Shown in pieces: positions 1-13,100 of a DNA stretch of 64,000 bases. Numbering within the stretch: the stretch's first letter is position 1; every line of letters begins with the position of its first letter. The notes under the pieces were generated by a model. It had not been told where the DNA came from. It saw only the letters and a list, made by a program, of their open reading frames with translations, and ran no database searches. The position numbers and the translations under genes are program-made. The DNA comes from Pezizomycotina sp. ARF18 (lineage: Eukaryota > Ascomycota): contig AZLU01000175.1 in assembly GCA_002224055.1 (NCBI GenBank), positions 1-64,000 of the forward strand, in the 5' to 3' direction.

Positions 1-703
1 GTGGGTAGCGAGCTTCGAAATATCATAGCCGGATTTTAACTTTTGGTCCTTGATCTGATCAAGGCGAACAAGGTGTCTTCCGCCCGAATCTCGGTGGCTT
101 GCTTCCCAAGGCCACAAAGTCTGCGTTGGGGTCGCTGAATGCTGGGTTTTCAGGAACGATTCGGCCGTCGGGGAACTCGGCGTAACCAGAGTCCCAGGGT
201 GTTCCATAGCCACGACAACGTACCCGTGGCTCGCCACATCCTCACAAACGGCCTGATACAGCTTCCGAGGCACGCCGCTACCGTGACTGAAGAGCAGTAG
301 CGGTACCTCCTTATTATCAATGTTGTGGTAGGGCGCGTTGGTTATGCTGTGGGTCTGGAACTTGCGAAAATAGTCCGTGGATACGTTGTTGCTGAGGAAA
401 TCGGATATCCAGCCCGCAAACCCCGGTGTAGCGTAAGCCTCGCCAAGGCAACGATCGTCAATATACTCGCAGGGTAGTATGTCTGAACTAGTATCTGCCT
501 GGGGGACGTGGGGTCGCCGCCAAACTCTTCCTTGCGGGAGTGATCGGTAAGGACAGTGACGGGTGACTTCCCAACGCAATTTGGCCCGGACAGGGAGGGA
601 AGCGCGTAGTCGAACCCTCCAGGGATCAAGCCGGCGATATCTGGGGTAGGACCCGCTAGCGCATGGTGGCAAAAGTCGCAACGATCGCGATAAAAGCTCG
701 CAT
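1..703 (-). CDS. Secreted PAF-acetylhydrolase-like lipase (partial)
   Basis: Alpha/beta-hydrolase of the platelet-activating-factor acetylhydrolase (isoform II) family, which removes short or oxidised sn-2 acyl chains from phospholipids; N-terminal part only, as the gene leaves the window at base 1. The ATG at 703 opens a short hydrophobic stretch (MRAFIAIVATFATM), a likely signal peptide. Then comes the family entry segment (GGFDYALPSLSGPNCVGKS, VTVLTDHSRKEEF, SPRQILVQTYYP), then CEYIDDRCLGEAY, and the oxyanion-side strand VPLLLFSHGSGVPRKLY followed by YVVVAMEHPGT. The catalytic GHSxGG nucleophile elbow would lie beyond the edge. The frame changes between the signal peptide and ALAGPTPD (near 690) and again near 475; the protein is otherwise coherent, so assembly indels are as likely as decay. 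Family call is strong; substrate is unknown. Confidence 0.8.
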
Positions 704-3499
704 TCTTACTTATATTTGAGGTTTGCTTTCGTTCCAATGAAATGATGAAAAGGTATGATACGATACAGAAGGGCTAGTAAGATGGCAGTAAAAAGTTTAT
801 TATCGACCTTTACAATCGAAAACAGGAGATCGAGGAAGAACAAAGGGATATAAATAGTAGTTTTATTATCACCAACTATTCCTCCAGAGCCTTCCAGAAT
901 CTCCGCCTCTATTCCTGTTTCTCCCTTCCTACAGTAATAGCGAGACTCTTCCCGCGACAATTCAAACGAAATATGTCAATCGTCTTTTTTTTTTCCCCTC
1001 TAATACACATTCATGAACCAAACGAACAAAAACAAAAGTGATACAAAAGCGCTACAAAACGTAGCAAAATAGCAGCGAGACAAGAAAGCCTAGGAGATGA
1101 TAAATCAGAAAAGTTGTAATGGTGCGATGAAAATCTTCGGCTTTAAATGAAAACAGCTTGCAAAGGATATCGAACGATTAAAAAGTATATCTCGTCGAAA
1201 TCCGTCAAACCCGCTGTCAATCGGCTGTCATACAACGCACTAAAGTGGGGGCTTATATACAAGTTTTAACAAACATGCATGGAAGCGCCCCTACTATTTA
1301 GAAAGTGAATATTGGAGCCGAACAGTATAGGCGAAAAAAGAAATCTGGAACAGCCGTGGATCCAAAAACAACTAAGTTAGTGTCTTTCGGGCCTCTTTTC
1401 TTGTTCTTTTTAAGTCTTGCCGGCCAGACCTGCAGTAGATGTACCCGTTTATTAGAAAGAATCTTTAACCTCACGGCCAAAACGGAAAAGCCCCAAGAAT
1501 TCAAAAGACTAGAGTGGGATGCATCGGCGGTGGATGCCTCTCTGAACCAAAGCGTAGTGAATCTTTGCGGAACTCCGAACCGGAGAACCTTTGATAAAAC
1601 AGGATTTAGTCGAAAGTAGGAAACGGGCGCTAGGAACACTTTTTGTTTCCGCCCGACGAATAATACCGCCTCGTGTAACCTACGCATATGGCTATATTCG
1701 ACACAATTCCAACGTTGATTGGATGAAAGTGAGAAAAGTAAGTCTCAATTAAACTCTCTGCGTATATAATAATTTCATTCCACAATTCCGTTTCGTTCTC
1801 GCTTAATCTTCTGTTCTCCTTCGCGACCGACGACGCTTCGTCAAATATTCCCTTTGCAAGGCCCCCGCCTCCGTAAGTGCACCATTGCCCCACATTCATG
1901 ACTCAAGTAGCAAAAAATCTATTATTGAACGGTTGACGTATACCCGAAGCTCTCTGTTTATCTGATTTTTGCGTATTAGTTCTTGATAAAATGAGCAGCA
2001 GGTGATCTTTATTCTTAAAAACTAACCAATAATTATAATTATCTTGTTCTCCGTAGCCGCCTTTTTGGCCCAAGCGCCAAATGCAGTTTTGTTTCTGTGG
2101 GAACAAAAACTTCCTTTCGTGATTATGCAGATTGGATCGAATTGCAACCATGAGAGTTCTAAGAACGGAAGTGGGGATACGGCAATATATCAAAGAATAA
2201 TAGTATGCCGCACTTATCATTCATGGTAATACTCGGCTGGTGCATACATAGCAAAGTAATAAACCAGGAGCAAATGGTAGCGGTTCTGGCATGGCGCATT
2301 TAAGGGAATAATGGGGTCGCCCGTCGGTCAGGAGGAGGCCTTTCTGTCATAATAGAGATATTGTCGGAGAAAACCTGTACATGTCCGCCATCAACTCCAG
2401 CATGTCACGTTGACCCCTGCTATATGGTATGTACATAGATAATTAGGCATCAAGATCATGGATTTTGCATGTTTGTTTGTACATTTGTTTGCATTTTTGT
2501 TTCAAGATCAAAGAGGAAAACCGGTAGTTCTTCAACAAACTATAAAGCTTCAAATAATATCATCTGATACATGAATTATGTTTTCCATGATTCAGGCTCC
2601 GTTAGAAGAGTCTAGACAGTTAACATCAACGCTTCATAGCCAGTTGCGGATATATCATGATACGCGAGAAAACGTGTGACCTCAGCCCACACGTCTCATC
2701 GCCCTTCGCCCTCCGCCCTAATCGCTTTTCCAGGGACCGTATACCTCCTTTTTTTAAATTCTCTTTTAGCAAAAAAATCGCTTCGTGTGCGGTGATAAAT
2801 ATGCGTATTTGCTCCAAAAAAATCACGAATAGAAAGAGTACTGTTCGTGTATGTTCATCGTATCCATCATTTTCTGCGAGTTTGCTAAGATGAACATGCA
2901 TATAATTCCTGAATTTCCTTTATAGAAATCAAGCGTAAATCGAGGATTTTTTATTTTATTTATTTACTTAATTTTTTTTATGTATATATTCGTCTTACAA
3001 TGCAATAAAAGCTATTTTTGAGCGGGCGAAACGATTTCTAAAAAGCGGCTTTGATAACTATATGCGTATACAGGGCTATATTAGGTGGTTTGATGTTCAG
3101 GGTAAGTTTGAATGTATTGGACTTTTTTTTGCGTTGTGCGACGTAACGCCTTATTACCCTGTGAGACCACAGCTGCACAGTTGGAACGCCCCCCCCCCCC
3201 CGGGGATCGGCTCCGGTCTCGTCTCTGCTAAATATAATTGAGATGCATATAAGGATGGCGTGACATATAATCGGAATATTATATGTATATATATGTATGT
3301 ATTACCAAGAAACAGCTCCGAGGGAGAACCCAAAGGATAGAGAGAAGTGAGTTAGATAGAAAGGTATGCTCTCTCCAGCCTTGCGACATATTTTGGAGGG
3401 ATCATCATCTGCGACGATCACCTCTGAAGAGGCACTATAAACCGCATCCTCCAGTAGCGATTTAGAGAACGTCATCCTGAAATTAAAACGTCAGCCCGC
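704..3499. other. Intergenic, no gene recognised
   Basis: The stretch upstream of the acetylhydrolase holds several overlapping opposite-strand open frames (for example 1298-1687 on - and 1305-1619 on +), none of which resembles a known family or shows splice sites that extend it. It contains a 13-C run at 3189-3201 and short T runs. 704-960 is the presumed promoter region of the gene to its left. Confidence 0.5.
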
Positions 3500-5400
3500 C
3501 TATAATCCATTTCTATGCCTTCAAGCGCATATACAGGCTTCTGGGTCGACCACACACATGGAAGGTCCAAGGAGCTACCTTGAACGTCCCAATCGATTGG
3601 GCAATTATTTGATTTCATTCTTCTCGACCTTGTGTCGTGGGCTGGAGTCAGCACTTGCAGCTTGTATTATCGTTTCATACTGCATCCGCCAATGGGCGAG
3701 CTTCGAAAGCGGACGAGGATGCGTTATAACGGTCTACAGCTGCGCGTTCATCTTCGTAATTCAACTTCTGCCCCATATAGTATGACAGAGATGTTTAAAA
3801 ATGGTTTTGCGTGGAGAAAGACGGGCGCTCGTGGTCGCGTAGAATCGTAGCAATACTAATTCGCTGCCGTGATCACTTGGAGTTTCATCACCGTATATAC
3901 GATCGGGAGAGTTCCGTCGCCATCTCGACATCTCCGTTCTGGCATTGACGCTTTCGTATAATATCAGCACTGACGAGCCTTGTCCATTCGAGTGAATGGC
4001 ACAAACGACGGCAAAGCGGTAGTGATGGATACCGGACCTCTTGATTCGTATATTCATCTTGGGATCAACGCCGCGCCGCCAAATCGGACCGGATAACGTA
4101 TAGGAGACGGACGACTTGTGTGCCGGTATCGGTCGCGAACTTTGTGTCCCAGAATACCGACCCCAGTAACAATCAGTCATATTACGACGTTCACATTGGC
4201 GGAAACTGTTGATCAAATATTACCTGGCTTTGGGAGTCAGCGCACAGTTTGTTAGTGGTTATGATGTCAGGGACGTCGGCATGTCTCGTGGAGGCAGAAA
4301 TAGTTTACACTTCCTATATATAGCTTCGTGTCTGAATGTGCCATTGACTGAAAAAATTTTTTTTATAGAGCCGTATATTACACCCTTGGCTCTCCAAACG
4401 ACACCTTATGGACACCAGATCCTGCATTCTTACTCCCGGATTCGGACATGGTTGCCATCTTCCTTGCTATAAACAGCGTTGGTTACTATGATCGGTATAC
4501 GACCCCATGTACTTGGCAAATGGTTCCAGATTTGACATTAGCGATGGAATTAGGTATTACTGAGCAACAAAATACTTCAACGTCATGTCTGTGGAGAGCA
4601 ACATCAGATTTGCAACCCTTCCAGCGGAAACTGTTCAGCCTTCTCCGGACAAACCAGTATGAGACCTAATTCACAAACCATCAGAGCTCTCCGTTTAAAT
4701 TCTGCATAGAAGTCTGCGGCCACTCTCGAGTATGGAGCTCAGTATCCTTCGGTGGTCAAATCTATCAAACGGTCAACGATTTGGGCCCTCAAAGCCTCCT
4801 CCAAGCTCAAAACCTCGTCAAAAGCGGAGGTTTCTTCTCCGGCGGTCTGCCGAGCAGTCAATGGCAGATTGAAGTATCCCGTTGGCTGGAAGTATCCCTT
4901 GCAAAACTACAAGCATACATGCTCGACTGGCTAGATCGCTCGTGGGTTCGCGGACACGAGCAATACGTCAAAAATCCTGGATCCCCGAAAATTCATCACT
5001 GAAAGCCCGGGACTAAGCCAAGATGATCGATCGAATCGCAGAGCAACACCAGTACCGAAATCAAATCATACGCTCCTCCGGAGCCGTGCAAAACTTCAGC
5101 GTCGCGGGCATCATCATCATCGTCACAGTAGTCATAAGCTGTTCCGTTGTCGTTCTAGGTGCCCTACTCGAGCCTTGCTTGAAGCAATATCGCAAATGGT
5201 CCAAAAGCCAATCCGGCGTTCAAAAGGACCTTGCGCGAGAAGTAGATCATCAATATACTCCTAAATCTGGCGCTTGAACGAGCCGGTAGCAAAGCCGTTT
5301 GGAGCTTGGAGGTTTTGGCTATCCCCCCGTTACGAAAGATAGTATGCACGCACCTCTCCCGAGCGCAGGCCGGGCGGATTGGTGGGGTATCGCTTTTTTT
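3500..5400 (+). pseudogene. DUF3176-like fungal membrane protein, disrupted
   Basis: Uncharacterised multi-pass membrane protein of the large ascomycete family that often carries an N-terminal DUF3176 domain. Seen in order: hydrophobic N-terminal segments at about 3560-3785 (STLCRGLESALAACIIVSYC); an extracellular region with NISTDEPCPFEW near 3960; TLGSPNDTLWTPDPAFLLPD and VAIFLAINSVGYY near 4380-4480; a Cys-rich piece EQHQICNPSSGNCSAFSGQ near 4600; then QTVNDLGPQSLLQAQNLVKS, SQWQIEVSRWLEVSLAKLQA; and a late transmembrane helix IIIIVTVVISCSVVVLGAL at about 5110-5165, before LNLALERAGS and a Trp/Gly tail. These pieces lie in all three frames with several stops between them; one TAA at 4667-4669 lies in the frame shared by the 4448 and 4781 segments. 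Start and splice sites were not resolved. Family recognition is good in the second half, weaker for the N-terminus. Confidence 0.55.
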
Positions 5401-5586
5401 TTTGGAGATGATAAGCGTAAGGCGTCTCCAGATGGTAGCTAGGAGTTTTTTTTTTTCTGGTGTGTGTCCGGGAGTGACGACGTGCTATATTGAATGTATG
5501 GATGTAAAATCACTTGCTGTCGGGAAAGAGGTTGGCTGCCGTCTTGCGCCTTTGAATGCCCGTATATCAAATTTTTTGTACAGTGC

Positions 5587-5625
<39 letters not shown>

Positions 5626-6923
5626 ATTTATGACAAAGATAATGATAATGAAAAGAGCTTTCAGCAGCCACTTCTGAAATTTCTAATTTATGAGTTAGTG
5701 TACTTTGGTAGGAACCGGAGTTCTGTTTAGGAATATATCGTCCCACTACTACATGCTACAGGGCATCCATATACAAATTAAATCACATTATCGAAAGTTA
5801 TACACTATGAGTTGATATTATCCATAAAACGGAACATTGTGGCGTAATCCTGCCTGGCAGCAGCACAAGGCCCATCACATCTTCATCCAATTCTTCTTTT
5901 TTTTTTTTCTCTATAGCGTAGGATAACAGAGCAGAGGCTGGAGGTAAAGTGTTGGGCCCCGCAAAGTAATAACTATAGCTTCCACGATTGGTCCGACCAC
6001 GCTACCACCAAGGAGTTCCAGCGGCATTACGTAATACATTAGTTGCTCGAGAACCCGAATTCGAAGCGAGTCACTGTAAACGCGGAGTGCTTTGAGCGTA
6101 TTAGCAATCACAATCGAATTACCGACAATGTCCCACTATCCTGCCGAAGGCCATTCGTGTGAGAATGGTATTCCAGTATGGCCTCGTAGAGAACATCGCA
6201 TGTCCGTCCGTATCAACATCACCGGCACGATATAAATCGGCTTTGCACAGCTTTGACGGTTTGTTGCCACTATAGTTAGATGAATTAAAAAAATATATAC
6301 AAAAGGTACTTGGAAAAAAGCGCCAAGTTAGGATAAGAGAGGCAAGATTAGCTAGCCGTCCTCTATATTAATATTTTAAATTTAATCAGAATAATAAAAA
6401 ACCCGAATCTCGGGGGGGGGGGACGGCGTCTTCTGAACCGTAAAAAAAGAGGTGAATTTTTTTTTCTTTTTCTTTTTTTTTAGAGATCGCGATATCTGGG
6501 GGATCCACTATCGAATACGCTCTCTTCAACGAGCCGAGTCCCGCGAGAGACAAGATGCAGTGGAAGCGCCTGCCCTAAGTGGAAAAGGAAGAAGAAGAAA
6601 AAATTATCGGACCATATATATACATGCACAAGAACGAGTTGTGCGATTCGGACGAAAAGGCTGTTTATTATTCTTATTGTGGATTCCATTGTTTACTCAT
6701 GATTCGATTCCTAATGATTATAAGAGAATTGAAAGAAAAGAAAAGAAAAGAAAAAAAACAGATGCGGTAATATACCTCGCTTGTTAGTAAAGAAAAGAAA
6801 ACGGAGAATGAACCGATGCAAATGCTTGCAATATTTACAAGAAAAAAAAATAGTACGCATTACAAAAAAAAAAAAAAAAAAAGGAAAAGATATCATAAAC
6901 CCATTCGTCCGTCCCTATTTAAG
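5401..6923. other. Intergenic with homopolymer tracts
   Basis: Between two genes. It has a C9/T23 run near 5587-5619, an 11-G run at 6412-6422, several T8-T10 runs and A/T-rich sequence. Open frames here are driven by homopolymers (poly-Phe, poly-Lys) and match no family. 6840-6923 is the probable 3' flank of the lectin gene. Confidence 0.5.
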
Positions 6924-8009
6924 CTAAATAGCCTGTTGACTTTCATGCAGGTAGCTCCACCCTCGGCCCGCTGGCGAACTCGGAAGTTCCTGGGGCGTGT
7001 CGTAAACACCCATCCCTTGCTGCGGCTGCTGCTGATACTGCTGCTGGTATCCCGCCGCGCCGTACGCGGCCCCATGCGTATCGTACTGCGGCGGCGGCGA
7101 CATAACCTGTGCCGTCTCCTGCACGAATTCCGGCTTTGATGTCGCACCGCCGTACGCCGTGCTATTATCGCCGTAACCTCCTCCGTTACCGCCGGGACGG
7201 TTGTATCCCTCCCTCTTCCTCCTCCTTAGCAAGAAAAATACTAAGAGGCCGATCAGCACGCCTATTATAGCTACGGCGGCGATTGCGATGCCCACCGTCG
7301 CGCCCGTCGATAAGCCGTTGTGCGCCGCGTGCTGGTCGTTGGCGCCTACTGCACTGGAACTGGGTGTGCTGCTGCTACCCGCGTTGAAGCCCGCTAGCGT
7401 CTCCGCGGATCCCGAGTGCGGTTCGTTATCGTTACTATTCGCGGCGGCGGCGGCGACTGTAGCTGTTGTAGTAGCTGTGGATACGGATACGGATACCGGG
7501 AAGATGATGATGAAGAGGAAGAGGAAGAAGCGGGGGCCGGCGTGGCAGATCCCGGAAGCGCACTTAGCGTCCAGTGCTGGCCCGTGAAATCGCCGTCGAT
7601 AAGTGCGCCACGTACGTATCCCCGTAAACGTCCAAATGCTTATCTAAACCAGTAAACCCGTTGCTTAACCGATATCCGCCGCCCGAGTCGGAGCCGGGCC
7701 AGTTATCGAACCTCCAGTACTGGCCTGAATACGATCCTGTTGTTGCCATAAGCAGGCCGACGCTGTTCGTGCCGTTGTTGTTGAGAACATCGAGTGAAAG
7801 ACCGTCGCCCCCCGCGACGGTGTGTAAGCGGTAGTAAGGGGAGGTGTTGGTTGATGTTATGTACCATTCTGCGAGCGACGACGGCGGTTGGAGGAGTCTA
7901 CCATAGATAGTGTGGCGGAGGCGGAGGAGTCTGATGCCTGGAGGTACTTCGTGCCCGTCGTGTAGGTGTTCGTGAAGACGTACGTCTTCGTCGTGTCGAT
8001 CGACGCCAT
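6924..8009 (-). CDS. Membrane-anchored beta-trefoil lectin-domain protein
   Basis: Single-pass membrane protein with a carbohydrate-binding (ricin B-type, beta-trefoil) fold outside and a short tail inside. From the ATG at 8009: MASIDTTKTYVFTNTYTTGT, then trefoil units with the family QxW signature, seen as YSGQYWRF and FTGQHWTL, and the repeated units YYRLHTVAGGDGLSLDVLNN and YRLSNGFTGLDKHLDVYG. A Pro/Ser/Ala/Thr-rich linker follows (about 90 residues), then the helix VGIAIAAVAIIGVLIGLLVF, a basic stop-transfer RRRKRE, and a Gly/Gln/Tyr-rich cytoplasmic tail (SPPPQYDTHG, YQQQYQQQPQQG). No classical N-terminal signal peptide is visible. It is a lectin-type receptor or adhesin candidate and no enzymatic domain is present. 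The pieces lie in more than one frame, like the other genes here, but reading through them gives a complete architecture. Confidence 0.7.
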
Positions 8010-9523
8010 GGTTTTCCTTTTTTTATTTTTCTCCTCTAATATTGGTGCGGCTTATCTATATAGTGCCTGGGCGTGATATGCTTGACCTCCTAACAATAAC
8101 CTTGCCGCGCTATTATCCCACGCGGGACCCCAAGCGAAAATGCTTATTTCTTAGAAACACGGCTCTTGTTCTCTTCTCTTCAACCCGCACGCAAATAATA
8201 GGGAAAAAGAGTGGAAGAAAAAGAGAAATATTTAATAATAAATAAAAACCAAGAAGGCCCAAGGACCCTTTTAAAAAGGGAACCCCCCCCCTTCTTTTGT
8301 ACGATCAAAATGGAACTTTTTTTTTTTTTTTTTTTTTTTTCAGCCCCATCTTTTGGGAATTGTCGCCTTGGCGAGGGCACGACGGGGTGTTATTACTGGC
8401 TACTGGTGGCCTTTTAGTTAAGATTTACATGGGTTTGCATTTGGGTCGCGATCGCGCACAGCTTTTCACGGGGGCCTAGAACGCTTGCATCCGCTCTTTT
8501 TTCGCTACCTCCGTGAGGGTGTAAAAATGTGCATTTTAAATGTATAACTGGTCGATTTTGCAGTCTTATCTATAGCGGGTAAAGCTTGGACTGGTTAGGT
8601 TAACTGGCTGCTTTAAATTACTCGTAGTAAATAGAATACTAGAAGGATAAAAACTCTACTGTAAAAGAAGACCGTCCTTTTTGAAGATATAACGGCTTCG
8701 GAGATTATTTTACGCAGGCTAAGCACGCTGAGTGCTTTTTTTTAATTGTATTCAGCTTTCTTGATCATGAAAAAGGAACGAGTTTCCCATATAAGGCACA
8801 AACAGGTGAGATTTCTATTTGCATTCGGAATAGCTGAACAGCAGCTAGCAACTTTTACCGTTACACGACGCTAAATATCTTACTGCTTCATTTTCTCTAC
8901 CAATGACATGGGGCGCAGGGTGAAAATTTTGGATTTAGTGGCTTTTGCCTCGCCTAAGCACGGTGGTAAATATAGGCTTAGTCTGAGAAATCTGGTCGAG
9001 GTTGGTATTAGCAGTCAGTACAGTAATAGGGAACCATCATTATTGCTCTAATGTCTGATAGGGAATATAATACGTAAAAGCAGCGCTGAAAAGGAGATGA
9101 AACTAAGACATAAGACTTTGAGCTTTATAGGGCTTTCGAAAACGAATGTTACACGGCTGTATTTGCATGTTTCTTTCAGCCTTACGCTAGAAATAATATT
9201 AATATTGCTGGAGTGAAGACACTGCTCATGGCCCAATCGAAATCTACTTCAACATATATTTAAATACATGATAGGTGTTTACATGTGCAAGGCTCCGACG
9301 CCTGATAACTCTATATGTAAATATATATTATTGGAGGATCATAATGTAAGATCTGGCTTTATATTGAGATTGCGGTCAGACTATTTGCTCTCCATTTATT
9401 TCTAGGTTTTCTATATTTGCTAGTGGTTGGATTCTGTTTGAATAGTTGACGGATCGTAGATAGAGTATAGTAAGTAAGTAGGTACGAGAGGCGCCTTTCA
9501 AGTTTTCTGTCATTAGGCATCGG
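8010..9523. other. Intergenic, AT-rich, nothing recognised
   Basis: Upstream of the lectin gene. It contains a C9 run near 8284-8293 and a T23 run near 8318-8340. No open frame resembles a known protein. 8010-8300 would hold the lectin gene promoter; no clear TATA element was found. Confidence 0.5.
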
Positions 9524-10137
9524 TATTTCCGACCCACCATTTTGGTATTTCCGACCCACCTTCTACACACACATCTACCTTTTTTTTTAGCCCACACTAG
9601 CACTCCCGCACCATGGTACCAGTGACGGCGACAATGCCCCTCTTTTTAGCAGCATACACGCCTTGCTTAACCTACTATTACGGCGCTACAAGTCATAGGT
9701 AAGCGGAAGGTAAGATCTCGATTATTATTATTATTATTATTATTATTATTTTCACTTTTTTATATATAAAATCAAGATCTTTACATTAATTATAGTCTTA
9801 ATCTTTATGGGCTACCCTCAGAGGCAACAATACGTTAGGTAGGAGGTACACGATGCTAAAGAGGGGCATTATCGCCGTATTAGTACGAAAGTGCTAGTTA
9901 ATTATATATCGTATCTTGCGCCTGTGCTCACGACGACAATTCAACGAAAACACGATAAAAATAAGCTAATAGCGATGTTTATAAACTAAATACTAAGTAG
10001 TATTAATTACATATAAAGTAATTTAGTTATTACATACTTACTATTTATATCGTTTAGCTTGCTTTTGGGTCAAATGCGTATTAAAAAATTTTAATAGGTC
10101 AAAAATACTAAATCGGTGGCGTCGGAAATATCCATAC
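9524..10137. mobile_element. Nested inverted-repeat (MITE-like) element
   Basis: Two layers of inverted repeats are visible. Outer: GGTATTTCCGACCCACC occurs at about 9524-9541 and again at about 9544-9560, and its reverse complement (GGTGGCGTCGGAAATATCC) lies at 10116-10134, giving a roughly 600-bp unit. Inner: CTAGCACT at 9597-9604 with AATGCCCCTCTTTTTAGCA near 9633-9651 is mirrored at about 9852-9897 (TGCTAAAGAGGGGCATT, ending AGTGCTAG), with further partial pairing (GTAAGATCTCGATT against AATCAAGATCTTTAC) up to an (ATT)10 run in the loop. No transposase frame lies inside. Target-site duplications are not clear. This suggests a non-autonomous DNA element, or a foldback inserted in one. Confidence 0.6.
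9721..9751. repeat. (ATT)10 microsatellite
   Basis: Ten uninterrupted ATT units, sitting in the loop of the inner inverted repeat of the surrounding element. Confidence 0.9.
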
Positions 10138-13100
10138 CCTATTTTATTTTATTATTTATTTTATTTTATTTATATATATATTTAAAAAAAAAGAAAAGAA
10201 AGAAAGTGCTACTTATTAAAAACGATTCTTCATAACAAGCAATCAAAAGCTATCAGGCGTTACTACTATACTGGTCAATATTAATACGACTATTTTTCCT
10301 GTCAAGAACCCATTTTTCATTAAATATTAACACGAGTTATATCCCTTTGGATTACTGTAGTCTATTTTCTTCAGACAGAATTGAACACGGATCCTTTCTG
10401 TAATGGAAAGCTGTAGAAGCGTCTATTGCAATCTACATCTAGGAAGGGCCAGTAATAGAGTCGTTACGCGTATGGTCCAGTAATTCAGGTTTGAACTTAC
10501 AGCGTTACAGCTCGTGGGATAAAACCGGTTTGAAGTTAGCTATCAACTCGATTTGCAATAGCATTCTATAGCGGCATGGTCGTGAGCGATTCGAAAATAC
10601 TGGCATAATTATCGGCCGTTCGCGTATGGCGGTGCGAGGTAATAGAAATTGACGATGTCCATCACAAACCATATCACAGTCGAGTGCAGGCGAGGGAATA
10701 AAGGATAATTATGACGTATCTTACAAGCTATCCACTTCCAACAGGAGGCAGATACATATTAACAAAAGGCAAGCAAACGGACCGTAGAGGTATTTACGAG
10801 TTTAATTTCTCATATGCATCGCGTTCCTAAGATATGACAGAAACACGACCGCTAGCCACTAATCAGCCGATACTATCTTAAAGATTATCCACATGTATCG
10901 TATGAGAGGGTAGTCTCCGGAACAATAATTAAAAGCTGAACCGTCTCCGTAGATGAAATACTAGTGGCAAACCTTTGGGCTTTAGATTCAGTTCGCCGTC
11001 TCATTTTACAGACGGGGAAGGGCTGGTTGTCGTGATCAGATGCTATACTTATTTCAGAAATGGCAACACTGGATACTACGAGCTGATTGGGTGCTTAAAA
11101 TAATTCCTTCGGACTGTTTTAGGGGGTGCCCTCCTAGCTGATAGAAGGGCGAAATTTTTAATCATCTAAGATGTTCTATCAATGCCTTATTTACTCGTGG
11201 AACGGGAGCAGTCTTGTACGATATCGGAGTCAAGGCTTCACTGTCTTTCTATGATATGCTGTATGTAACGAAGACCAAACGCCACCGAGCGGATTTCTTA
11301 TTAATGCGGAGTTGTCTAGTCTCTCAGTATAACATGTTAGAAGCGAAACGACATCACATGTCGCAAGCCGGGACGTTATCGGCTCAAGTTCTTGATAGAT
11401 ATTGGCCCACCGCACCGGATACAACATAAAAGGATTTCAAGACACGATGGACACCTGTTGGGTACATAACTTACCATCAGGGATTGGATCAAAGCTATAT
11501 TCAAACGTCATAAGCCTTTTCCACTATTGTTTGATATCAGATCCTAAAAATATCTCCGAGATACAAGGGTTGAGCGATTTATGTCGGTGGGAGAATACTC
11601 AACTTTGTGAAAGCCATTGGAATGCGTATATTTCTGATATCCGTCATAAGGTTCCTCTATGCATACATTTAGAACATTGTCACGGCACCACGAGTCGATA
11701 TCAGTTGTCATCTGCTTGACTCTGGAGGAGTCGGAAGGCTACATAACGTATTCACAAAAGGTTGCCAGACATTCAGATGCGGGCTTGCGCGATAGCGGAC
11801 TAGATAGCTAGGATCGGGCGGATATTGTAGTCTAGGACATTGAAGGGTCGGAGATCGATGATATTTTATTCATTTTAATACCTCAGGGCTATCCTCAACA
11901 AAGACTGGTATGATACGTTTCATCGCTGTGCCCTCGGACGATTCTAGGTGCTGGCTATCGGACACGTCCTTGAATACTGCTCGACATGTGCCGATCCACC
12001 CTTCATAGTCTTGGTGAGCTTCTAAGGAAGGAGAAGACTCGGATGGTAAAATGAGTAGTCTTGACGCTGAATGGCCGCACGGCTCCGCATATGTAATGGG
12101 AACAGACAGCAAATATATCTTCTAAAATCGACACCGCCGTGTATAACAGAGAAGCGTAGAGCAGTATAGTTTAAAAGGAATGTCCTCAACTCATATTAGT
12201 AATGGTAACCGAAGTAAACAGCTCTGCCGGAGCACCACAGACGTCATTGACATCGGGGACGCTGCTATAATGGAGTATCCACTAATGTTTGAACAATAAT
12301 ATACGGATCAGATTATAATGACACTCCAGGAGATTCGAACAAATGTGATATTCCCTAGTCCGTATATAGGCTTATGCGTATTCATATTATGGGAAAATAC
12401 TTCTCATGTCCCTAGCCTTAAGCCATCCAGAACATACGCTTTAAAGAGACAAAAGGTTCAAATGGGCAAAGAGCAACAGAATAGCATAACAAATTCGAGT
12501 AAAATGACCGAGGCAAAGCCTCAGACCGTAGAATCAAAATCAAGAAAAGTAATTCGTCGAGTCCGGCTTCATGAGCTATAAAGTTCGGAGTGTGATGTTA
12601 CGGACCTGGCTTTCAATACAAGATGCATAAGGAGGACGTGAAGCCAAAGACGAGCAGAATTATAGCTGTCCGTTATTTGGGTTTGTGGTGATGCCACTTA
12701 CTTTTGCTGCTCGGATTTGAATGTCGAGGCCATGCTGCTCGTCCAACGGCTTACTCTAAGAGTTGAGGTATAATGATTCTCTACCGAACCTTTATTAGAG
12801 TATTCGCGAGCTTAGAAGACTTTGCAAAAAGTTTCATATCTTCAACGAGAGGGCCCTGACGACCTACCGTCGACAAGACACCATAAAGTACTCCGAATAT
12901 AGATTACGCGCTATTTCCTCCAAAGCCGTCGTATCGCTAAAAACAAAAGAGACTTTCCTCTATCCACAATTACATGGGACGAACTTCGGCAGCTCCTCCG
13001 TAGTAATTGACCGGGCCGGCTTCTGACATTTCATCTCTTAAAGCTCTTCTCCCCACCAGAAGCGCCTTATATTCAAGTCCAAACTGGTCCTGATTCGTAC

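Noticed and set aside
1298-1687. Overlapping antisense open frames (+ and -)
   Set aside because: Mirror frames of this kind arise easily in such sequence; no motif supports either.
6924-8009. Ricin-B-type domain read as a toxin gene
   Set aside because: Only the carbohydrate-binding fold is present with a stalk and membrane helix; no toxin catalytic chain, so it is treated as an ordinary host lectin protein.
12790-12870. Short minus-strand string resembling a cytochrome P450 segment (VGRQGPLVEDMKL)
   Set aside because: Too short and isolated; no haem-binding Cys motif or other P450 landmarks nearby.
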